In this document: positions 35,001 to 39,665 of the stretch, piece by piece
Layout: each line of letters begins with the position of its first letter
How positions within the stretch are numbered: the first letter of the stretch is position 1
From: Teichococcus coralli
GTDB lineage: Bacteria; Pseudomonadota; Alphaproteobacteria; Acetobacterales; Acetobacteraceae
DNA length: 39,665 nt
Reading direction: 5' to 3'
Assembly: GCF_009829925.1 (NCBI RefSeq)
Contig: NZ_SNVJ01000024.1
Coordinates: forward strand, 1 to 39,665
The notes under the pieces: model-generated
Told to the model about the DNA's origin: nothing
Databases searched by the model: none
Seen by the model: the letters and a program-made list of their open reading frames with translations, nothing else
Program-made: the position numbers and the translations under genes

Positions 35001-36739
35001 TGCGGCGTGAAGGCGAGATCCTCATCGAACCAGAAGTGGTCGGGATGGGCGTCCGTGATACCTGGGAGGTAAGTCTTCAGGATATCGCGATACCGCTGGA
35101 CGAAGGAGGCGAAGGTCGCCCCGTCCGGCCCTTTGATCTCGTCGAACACCGTCGCGCGCTGCGCTGTGTCCCTTGCGCGGTCGCGGCGCTTGTCCTCGTC
35201 CAGCGACTTGTCTGGTGTCGGGATCGGCGGCCGACGCCTCGCGAAGGCGTGCTCCAGCACGTGCTGCGGCGGGAATTCCACGCGCAGGAGCGGCTGCCGC
35301 GCTACCGTGCCTGCGGCCCTTACGTCGAGCGGAGGCCGCCCCGGCCGCGCTGCAACCAGAGTTTCAGTCTCTGGAGGGAGTAAGCGCAGGACGGGCGCGC
35401 CGGAGCCAGCAACGAGCGTCACGTGCTGGAAACCGAACACGAGGCTGAGAAGGTCTCGCTCGCGGCGCACAGTCAGCCGCGCGTCGTCGAGGGACAGGCT
35501 GATCGGCGGCGTCCCGCCTTGGCCGAGTTCCACGAGGCTGATAGCCCCGTCCGCCTTCGGTGCGCCGAGCCCAAACACCAACCGGGTTGGCCAGAAATCA
35601 AGCCGCCCGAGGTCGGCATATGCCTGCGGGACTGAGCCATTTCTGGTCTTCTCGAGCGGGAGCCGGATTGCGCAGTGCCGAAGAATGGCGCTCACGTTGA
35701 AGGTCCGGATCACTCCGCGCCCGGCTTCCACCTGGAGATCGGGAGGACCATCGGGCGTTTTTTCGATGATGAGGCCAATGCCGCCCGGCGCCTCGATGCG
35801 CTGGGGCTTGTCTCCCAGGCGAAGCTGGACGTGTGCCTCACGATCTCCAGTCGTCGTCAGCCCGAACGCGGCTTGGGTGTCACCGTCCCGCAGGGCCGCA
35901 GCCCGAAGGATGGTTGCGCCAATCTCCAGCTGGAGGCGACCTGTGGCAAAAGCTGCGACGCGCAGCTTGCCAGTGCGGCCGAGGAGGACCGCGTCTGCGG
36001 AGCCAGTGAGACGTACCGCCCGCCCTGATTTTTCTCCGATGAGGACGGCCACCTCAGTGCTTCCAGCCGGAGCTCCGCGCGCAAGGAGCGCGACTCCATT
36101 GGCTGCGGGCGCGCCAGGCAGCAGCCGCCATCGAGATGCTGATGGAAGCCCACTCCATGGCCGCAGAGCAACGCTTGTCAGCAGGTCCGGTGCAAGGTCT
36201 CGACCCAGGCTGATCTGGGCCGACGCCAGCTGCACGTGTTGCGGGAAAAGCCGTGCCAGGACACGGGTTCCTTCCCAGGTCACCGCACCCTCAAGCCGCG
36301 CCGGCTCCGCCCCTATTGCTGGAAATGCCGTGCGGCCAAAGGCCACCGCCCGCACGTCTGTCAGGAACAGGGCGCCACTCACCGCCCATCCGGCCGCCCG
36401 GCGCTCGAAGGTGACGCGAAGCGTTGCGGGCTGGTCCAGCAGACGTCCCGTGCACGTGATGGTCTGCACATCAGGATTTCCCCCGATACTGATCATCGCG
36501 TCGGGCCCGAAGGTGGAGAGGACTGCGGAGCCTGAAACCGCCCAAACGCTTGCACCGGCATAGTGAACGACAAAGCCGCCGGATGCCGGCTGAACGAGTA
36601 AGTCCGGTGGACCGACGTTCGCGATTACGGGGGCACCGATCGATGCCAGGAGAACACGGCGGCGTATGCGTGGCAGCTCTGACACGGAAACGTTGCCTCG
36701 CATCTTCTGGTGTTGTCCCTGGGCACTGGCCTCGGACAC
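29042..36739 (-). CDS. Giant protein A (2565 residues), unrecognised, multi-domain
   Basis: Second gene of the operon, starting at GTG 36739, 9 bp after the transpeptidase stop; GTG is inferred, since the ribosome site is weak. Apparent layout: 1-490, beta-rich (short alternating strands, many Gly and Ala); 490-820, helical/mixed (HPDHFWFDEDL, GGCVDPTHWGRP); 820-890, two tandem 29-residue charged helical repeats; 890-1430, mixed with many aromatic residues; 1450-2160, long Ala/Leu-rich helical region, probable coiled-coil rod with a few Cys; 2183-2197, proline linker; 2205-2490, beta-rich amphipathic strands (GFNIGTLGFANVSFNGHFEL, FGTFTAAFVGTVAGFGVTSG); and a Pro/Ala tail. There is no signal peptide. 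Rod plus terminal beta-domain architecture suggests a large structural, tubular or lipid-handling protein. That is inference. Confidence 0.8.
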   Translation of the reverse strand: MSEASAQGQHQKMRGNVSVSELPRIRRRVLLASIGAPVIANVGPPDLLVQPASGGFVVHYAGASVWAVSGSAVLSTFGPDAMISIGGNPDVQTITCTGRLLDQPATLRVTFERRAAGWAVSGALFLTDVRAVAFGRTAFPAIGAEPARLEGAVTWEGTRVLARLFPQHVQLASAQISLGRDLAPDLLTSVALRPWSGLPSASRWRLLPGAPAANGVALLARGAPAGSTEVAVLIGEKSGRAVRLTGSADAVLLGRTGKLRVAAFATGRLQLEIGATILRAAALRDGDTQAAFGLTTTGDREAHVQLRLGDKPQRIEAPGGIGLIIEKTPDGPPDLQVEAGRGVIRTFNVSAILRHCAIRLPLEKTRNGSVPQAYADLGRLDFWPTRLVFGLGAPKADGAISLVELGQGGTPPISLSLDDARLTVRRERDLLSLVFGFQHVTLVAGSGAPVLRLLPPETETLVAARPGRPPLDVRAAGTVARQPLLRVEFPPQHVLEHAFARRRPPIPTPDKSLDEDKRRDRARDTAQRATVFDEIKGPDGATFASFVQRYRDILKTYLPGITDAHPDHFWFDEDLAFTPQARQAARDATMAMERDPTPPLHRIPLGLGRIIVTDLIAAHPFPESGTEEDKRAWALALLQNLLLEAERRDDDHSIIQRAWRATQALGPRQFYDKGAWGTAQPGEPVAPWEGEFNDPGIITALREMWKLVPDFAPASAKGAVEQALRVAYTEPFPWAAGGCVDPTHWGRPVEARAAGVTHLVFEWGHTKSKPAARDELPYALSTLLEWKSLPLRVSRRAERFEPKTPGELRDALGRQGIRPGTNAQERLRQVVEASKTDHDLKDDAARREEEARIALRRQAAEAAKTERERNDETARLEDEARFAFRTRIALPARLHLSPAGDARFHPAPDPPSSPSDPAPLWRAELRETEGRMHTLRALGSPDFVPEALGLGENLPLRGTGNSWINPPVGSGQDPVTWFRGALDAFDRHQIVGLSGVHGLPVLPRRGPDGKLHVSQLAPPDGYALVDIADGKDQALYVPQTLPTRLMTLSAMGGTLDLDARFTPPAALRRPDSTNLFAAFAVERWRSRIVLGRDVVTEVLYKGFLYPLGHRATLVKVTERRFEPAPPGVCGGPVAFLTQRLFIQVASPIKTYGAIAQPFAGRGWPATSVEIMTRQTPDLIEPFLPRRIVTEPKFQEQLRGTLLRKDGVGLIFWPRTAPGRENDVRFRLRVDGAADVVDLPLLFVDNQAAHEPDEMRWLQDYYTSTVKVDDTRRRLQHHGAKRRYAPERQPGDTSYETREWLLRADSREELPEHDRPVILPSNAEEEVRTRPSFSMDSTLESDDQPPFYPRLQQAYIRPGPASRFSGRDIGELTVTYTHRYLQQGLRPTEDDARKGDGVDQDTFLRVLAPDDAKLEFGDGGDRGGAVGRPEQPIRGLARIGPVGGTAKQASFGLSPDFFADDAKLLGLLTFKELLNGVQGAAAPLLKEVVEFTSDPTIIKIVEELGAALDGLHRPFEHNPVLAEVYPEFAKALRHARDDVRGIVNDPDAAVTLYPAAVASLRTLAEEVERVASAPLAPLAQFSRRELEKLREGLTDRLRTLGQNLLALPELMQAVQDAVRAAEGFIQPVNEAWLIARYVGAEVERALLNGVALRIGQALTEAFQTVASRRLPDTLAEFRAAVATEASTRLMALAEQQGGPVEVVLGKLADQAPASIRNAHLPEAFVDLYAAGVAASRFNLAAVAHALTARAITVLRPWAEGGAADLCEKATAALDPLRPILVRGELAGLIPCGPQPDANACAVPGGAGWCARLWVAICDLGGEVPARTNDLLNGLAELDGAGRALLATAPLPGPSCDARAAVREWQRLTSAWAAVAGAAERWLDTLTTRARALIAAGDTALTNRIRARLDELAAIARELLQVLAPPKTLLAPAQRALEAALGEDAAKEVIVPLEQALDQLDAALVALPASPADAAAALGAAGKEFKKLPASLKGITETLLGRLFLARIAPMAKDVLDHAARRMLGGVAEAYGPFIDARDTAADELTLFEARLGYTGPPRLACAVFIGLAPGQACARGTTDEVVAERARWTAAAASASPNPAVTALRLLQDWQERKTAPQQLLDAILSNLAAAVAAQLVQMLDLGDIRQKIEDVVAQLVPTSISRTYDYKLPLRTRYPLGPIVFKPYAPPPPGAPPGTPEAPALTLSAKARISVSHNLQQDSLPPPNVQLGIRATLSSFDLVVLEMLTLKFKEFTFTAGTGQSSRFDAPFDRVVLDGPLVFLAALAAYLGYKNGGGGAGQSKPNGPYVEPRPTGAGLRAGFRLAIPGFNIGTLGFANVSFNGHFELPFDKGEGIARLALSSRRAPFVISCAPYGGAGFVYAEADAKGTRRLDISLEFGGAATINFGPLEGVGRIMAGLYLTQGNRDEPIRLFGTFTAAFVGTVAGFGVTSGFYLRMFYDSGQMAGEATLSYSFSIGIADIKISFPVWRSEGGHLGGGSGEPPARVTTTSAANGVPSVIPVALTAPVAAVASVPAGIGRTNVPSPLEDWSAHRRLYDTGLRLPPRRVDS
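34085..34258 (-). repeat. Tandem 87-bp (29-residue) coiled-coil repeat in giant protein A
   Basis: Unit 1 (34258-34172) starts RQVVEASKTDHDLKDDAARR and unit 2 (34171-34085) starts RQAAEAAKTERERNDETARL. They abut exactly with no gap, and more than half of the 29 positions are identical. This is a diverged in-frame duplication in a highly charged helix (about residues 828-885). Confidence 0.75.
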
Positions 36740-36748
36740 ACCGCTTGA

Positions 36749-37468
36749 TTAGGGCAGAATGATGGGTCCGGGATTGAGCAGCTCCTGTATCCCGGGCGGG
36801 GGGTCCCCGGTGTCTTCCCCTGACACAGGATCGCCGGGCGGACCGATGGAAGCTGCGAGCCTCACCAACTCGCATCGGCTGAAGCGGGCGTTTTGTCCGG
36901 CAGCAGCAATCGCTGCTGTCAGGCGGGCCATGTCCTGATCCGAGAGGCGAACGCACCCGTGCGTTGCGCGCAGCCGCCCACCGCTGCCTGGGGCACCTCC
37001 ATGGATCATAAGTCCGATGCGGCCGTTGCCAGCTGCGGTTAGCGCCTGTCCCGCCGTCGGGCGCAGCACCAACGCCCCGTTCGGACCATAAGACCGGCTT
37101 CTGTAGTTGGTCTCGTCGCCGGTGGCTACCACTCTGGGGATCTCGTAAGTGCCCGTCGGCGTGTCCCCATAGGGTTGAATGGGATTGCGTGCCGGGTTCT
37201 TGTGTGCCTTCGCGGTGGCGTTGTCGCTGCGGCCGAACGCCGGGTAGGGTCCACCGAGCCGGCGGCCGGATCCGTCCTGAAGGATGAGGGTACCGGTCTG
37301 GTCGCGGTCCTCGGATAGCTCCACCCTTATTACAAGGTCCACCGGTTGGGCGGCCGATCGGCGCGAGGACGTGACACCGCTAGCAAACGCGGCGAGCAAT
37401 AAGGCGTATTGGCGGCGAGATGTCGTCAGTGAATGGTTTCGAGGGCTGCTGACCGACTTTTCGGGCAC
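36749..37468 (-). CDS. Tat-exported L,D-transpeptidase (YkuD) family protein
   Basis: A 239-residue protein that forms or edits peptidoglycan cross-links in the envelope. The YkuD signature is present: LMIHGGAPGSGG and, after a short gap, ATHGCVRLSD, with catalytic Cys in HGCVRLS (the usual His..Ser-His-Gly-Cys-x-Arg pattern). The N-terminus (TSRRQYALLLAAF followed by ASGV..SAAQP) fits a twin-arginine signal with an A-x-A-like cleavage site. GTG 37468 is used because GGGAGG (37476-37481) is 7 bases upstream; a TTG at 37483 also opens the frame but would overlap that site. The tail beyond YkuD (GEDTGDPPPG) is Pro/Gly-rich. First gene of the operon with the two giant proteins, so it probably makes their passage or anchoring in the cell wall possible (inference). 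Confidence 0.85.
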   Translation of the reverse strand: MPEKSVSSPRNHSLTTSRRQYALLLAAFASGVTSSRRSAAQPVDLVIRVELSEDRDQTGTLILQDGSGRRLGGPYPAFGRSDNATAKAHKNPARNPIQPYGDTPTGTYEIPRVVATGDETNYRSRSYGPNGALVLRPTAGQALTAAGNGRIGLMIHGGAPGSGGRLRATHGCVRLSDQDMARLTAAIAAAGQNARFSRCELVRLAASIGPPGDPVSGEDTGDPPPGIQELLNPGPIILP

Positions 37469-37522
37469 CGCACTGCCTCCCAATTCGCACCATGCGTCTA
37501 GCTCGATGCTGTCCTATCGTGT

Positions 37523-37861
37523 TTAAGATTGTAGTTGCGTTATCGTAATGTCAATCGGTCCGCACGGGGTACGTCGCGAACTGGTTGCCGAGCGCACAAG
37601 GCGAGGAGCCCGGTGCCAGCGCTGACCATATAGACTGGCTGCGGCCGGGTCCCTACCAAGCACCTTCGGAAGAAAGGGAATTGCTGGCAGCATCAAATCC
37701 GTGTCCATCAGGCCGACAACGGTGGCGGCGATAACGAGCGCCAATCCCACCCGCGGTCTTGTTACGTTGCCGTCCACCAACCGTCCGGCGCCTGCACAAG
37801 GCGCCATTGGGCCGTCCAAGCCGTTTGCCAGGACCCCGTCGTGCTCGCGGATGACTGGCAA
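37523..37861 (-). pseudogene. MFS drug-transporter N-terminal remnant
   Basis: The minus strand encodes LALVIAATVVGLMDTDLMLP and AIPFLPKVLGRDPAAA, the first membrane helix and loop of Bcr/CflA-type MFS transporters. The frame then leaves the family (LYGQRWHRAPRLVRS) and ends. No further MFS helices are seen nearby and the upstream stretch does not look like the natural N-terminus. It is a remnant of about 50 codons. Confidence 0.5.
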
Positions 37862-38226
37862 AGTCCGCTTTCAAGAAATCCAATGGTGGCCGGCGGCGTC
37901 CGGAGTGAGCGCGAAGCGGAATAGTGCGGTCTGACCAACTCCGACCGACAGCTTTCGGGCGATAACGCAGGAAGCTGTCATCGTTAAGACTGCGGCGAGC
38001 ACTCGTCCAGGCTCACGCTGGGCCTTGGTAAGGCGCTGGAGATCAGCGGACCAGAAAGTGGTTCACCGTTTTCTCCCATCGCTCTCGTCGAGTGCTCGGG
38101 AACCGTCGGGACGTTCGAGCGGCGTTGGAGTTGCGGCGCTTCCAACCCGCACTGCCACAGATGCTCCCTGTCTCGGCGGTGCCACTCCCAGAAGCTATCA
38201 GCCCGTCCACGCGCTGCGTCGGCCGC
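37862..38226. other. 365-bp gap, degraded DNA
   Basis: No gene with a recognisable product or good ribosome site is seen on either strand. Short open frames on both strands overlap without consistent codon use. Together with the MFS remnant this makes a decayed spacer between the transpeptidase operon and dnaE2. Confidence 0.5.
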
Positions 38227-39665
38227 CTACCGGAAGTCTCGCGTCGGCACCTTGATCCCCGCCCCCCGCCGTGGATCCGGCATGGAGAGGTCCCGCACCT
38301 GGTGAACGGCGTGATCCGCGGCCTCTCCCTGGCTGCCCTCCCGCTGCGCGACGCCCTGCAGCATCGCCGTGAGGTCTTCCACCTCCTGCACGATGACATG
38401 GAGGACCTCGCCCTCGCGCTGCACCCGGCCGCGGCAGCCCAGCAGGCCTGCCGCCAGGATCACCCGGCGCTGCTGCTCAAACAGCGACGGCCAGACGATC
38501 AGGTTGGCCACGCCCGTCTCGTCCTCGACGGTGATGAACATGACGCCCTTGGCCGAGCCCGGCTTCTGCCGCACCAGCACCATGCCCGCGAGGGCGATCC
38601 GCTTGCCGTCCCGGATGGAAGTCAAGTCGCCGCAGGTCACCATGCCCACGGCTGCGAGATCCTGCCGCAGGAAGGACAGCGGGTGCCGCCGCAGGCTCAG
38701 GCCGGTGCTGCGGTAGTCCTCGACCACCTGCTGGCCCTCGCGCAGGGCGGCCAGGGTGACCGGCGCCTCGAGGATCTCAGGCTCCGGCATCGGGCCCCGG
38801 TCGGCCGCCGCGAACAGCGGCAGGGCTTCATCGGCCAGTCCGCGCACCGCCCACAACGCCCGGCGCCGGTCCACCCCCAGGCTGCCGAAAGCGTCCGCTT
38901 CGGCCAACCGCTCCAGGGCGGCGGGCGGGATGCGCGCGCGGCGCCAGACCTCCTCGATGCTGCGGTAGGGCTCGGCGCCACGGTGGGCGACCAGCCGGGC
39001 GGCATCGGCGTTGTTCAGGCCCTTCACCAGCCGCAGGCCCAGCCGCACCGCCAGCCCTGAACCCGGCGCGGGCTCCAGCGTGCAGTCCCAGCGGGAGGCG
39101 TTGACGCAGACCGGACGGACCTCGACGCCGTGCTCGTGGGCGTCCCGCACGACCTGCGCGGGGGCGTAGAAGCCCATCGGCTGGCTGTTCAGCAGGGCGG
39201 CGCAGAACACCGCGGGGTGGTGGCACTTCACCCAGGCGCTGGCATAGGCGACCAGCGCAAAGGAGGCGGCATGGCTCTCGGGAAAGCCGTAGCTGCCGAA
39301 GCCCTCCACCTGCGCGAAGGTGCGCTCGGCGAAGTCCGGCGTGTAGCCGCGCGCCACCATGCCGCTGACCAGTTTCTCCCGGAACACCGACACGCCGCCG
39401 GTGAACTTGAAGGTCGCCATCGAGCGGCGAAGCTGGTCCGCCTCGCTGGGCGTGAACCCGGCGCAGTGGATGGCGACCTGCATCGCCTGCTCCTGGAACA
39501 GCGGCACGCCGAGCGTCTTGCCCAGCACCCGCCGCAGTTCCGGCTTCGGGTAGCGGACCGGCTCCAGCCCCTCGCGGCGCCGCAGATAGGGGTGCACCAT
39601 GTCGCCCTGGATCGGCCCCGGCCGGACGATGGCGACCTGGATGACCAGGTCGTAGAAGGTCCGGG
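38227..39665 (-). CDS. dnaE2: Error-prone DNA polymerase DnaE2 (C-terminal part)
   Basis: The frame is open to the window edge (TFYDLVIQVAIVRPGPIQGD is encoded upstream of the first in-window ATG), so the start lies outside. The sequence is the C-terminal half of a DnaE-type C-family polymerase: GFGSYGFPESHAASFALVAY, AYASAWVKCHHPAVFCAALL, KGLNNADAARL (helix-hairpin-helix region), and the OB-fold start KGVMFITVEDETGVANLIV. The length and the specific pattern favour DnaE2 (ImuC), which performs translesion synthesis with ImuA and ImuB after DNA damage, over the replicative DnaE1. imuA/imuB would be expected just upstream, off the right edge of the window. The stop is at 38227-38229. Confidence 0.92.
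   Translation of the reverse strand, partial: RTFYDLVIQVAIVRPGPIQGDMVHPYLRRREGLEPVRYPKPELRRVLGKTLGVPLFQEQAMQVAIHCAGFTPSEADQLRRSMATFKFTGGVSVFREKLVSGMVARGYTPDFAERTFAQVEGFGSYGFPESHAASFALVAYASAWVKCHHPAVFCAALLNSQPMGFYAPAQVVRDAHEHGVEVRPVCVNASRWDCTLEPAPGSGLAVRLGLRLVKGLNNADAARLVAHRGAEPYRSIEEVWRRARIPPAALERLAEADAFGSLGVDRRRALWAVRGLADEALPLFAAADRGPMPEPEILEAPVTLAALREGQQVVEDYRSTGLSLRRHPLSFLRQDLAAVGMVTCGDLTSIRDGKRIALAGMVLVRQKPGSAKGVMFITVEDETGVANLIVWPSLFEQQRRVILAAGLLGCRGRVQREGEVLHVIVQEVEDLTAMLQGVAQREGSQGEAADHAVHQVRDLSMPDPRRGAGIKVPTRDFR

Noticed and set aside
35133..36563. Plus-strand 476-codon frame across giant protein A
   Set aside because: Ser/Arg-rich antisense frame with no domain or ribosome site.
1..39665. 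CRISPR array, tRNA or rRNA genes
   Set aside because: No regularly spaced repeat units with spacers and no tRNA- or rRNA-like sequence were noticed; small degenerate tRNA-like structures could still be missed by eye.

Overview
The window is GC-rich DNA, most likely from an alphaproteobacterium of the Acetobacteraceae (Roseomonas-like) type. This rests on the codon bias, the dnaE2 gene at the right edge, the RES/Xre pair, and a phage-type gene set (DUF927 helicase followed by small HGG-TGPRT-type proteins). No rRNA, tRNA or CRISPR array was found. Taxonomy is inference. Most of the window is accessory DNA.

Layout. (1) 1-515: right end of an IS3-family insertion sequence. (2) 641-5670: a three-gene plus-strand operon encoding a PLD-fold nuclease-like protein with a C-terminal zinc knuckle, a 547-residue protein of unknown family, and an EVE-HNH-type (type IV restriction-like) endonuclease. 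(3) 5675-8652: a compact type II restriction-modification locus. A SacI-family endonuclease and an XRE controller (minus) face a C5-cytosine methyltransferase and a small protein (plus), and a perfect 17-bp palindrome lies in the divergent promoter. (4) 8765-10080: a lone PD-(D/E)XK nuclease gene, a decayed IS3-type transposase, and a fragment that looks like the C-terminal tail of a second cytosine methyltransferase. (5) 10089-14228: a large Dna2-like RecB-nuclease/SF1 helicase. Parts 2-5 together read as a defence island.

(6) 14298-16372: a RES toxin cut off near its C-terminus, its Xre/MbcA/ParS antitoxin, a small conserved protein, and a secreted thermonuclease. The RES truncation marks a probable island boundary near 14.35-14.39 kb. 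(7) 16743-17987: an unusual protein with a Phd/YefM antitoxin-like N-terminus fused to a long unknown region, preceded by a TGTACA-centred palindrome. (8) 18096-23467: a replication module of a phage or satellite element (AlpA/Xis-like HTH, small Cys-rich proteins, AEP primase, DUF927 helicase, three tightly overlapping small genes) with iteron-like TCCGGAC repeats. No integrase is visible.

(9) 24195-37468: a minus-strand operon of a Tat-exported L,D-transpeptidase and two giant unrecognised proteins of 2565 and 1616 residues, with start/stop overlap between the giants. This is the most mysterious unit of the window. (10) 37523-38226: a decayed stretch with an MFS transporter remnant. (11) 38227 to the end: dnaE2 (error-prone polymerase), cut by the window edge.
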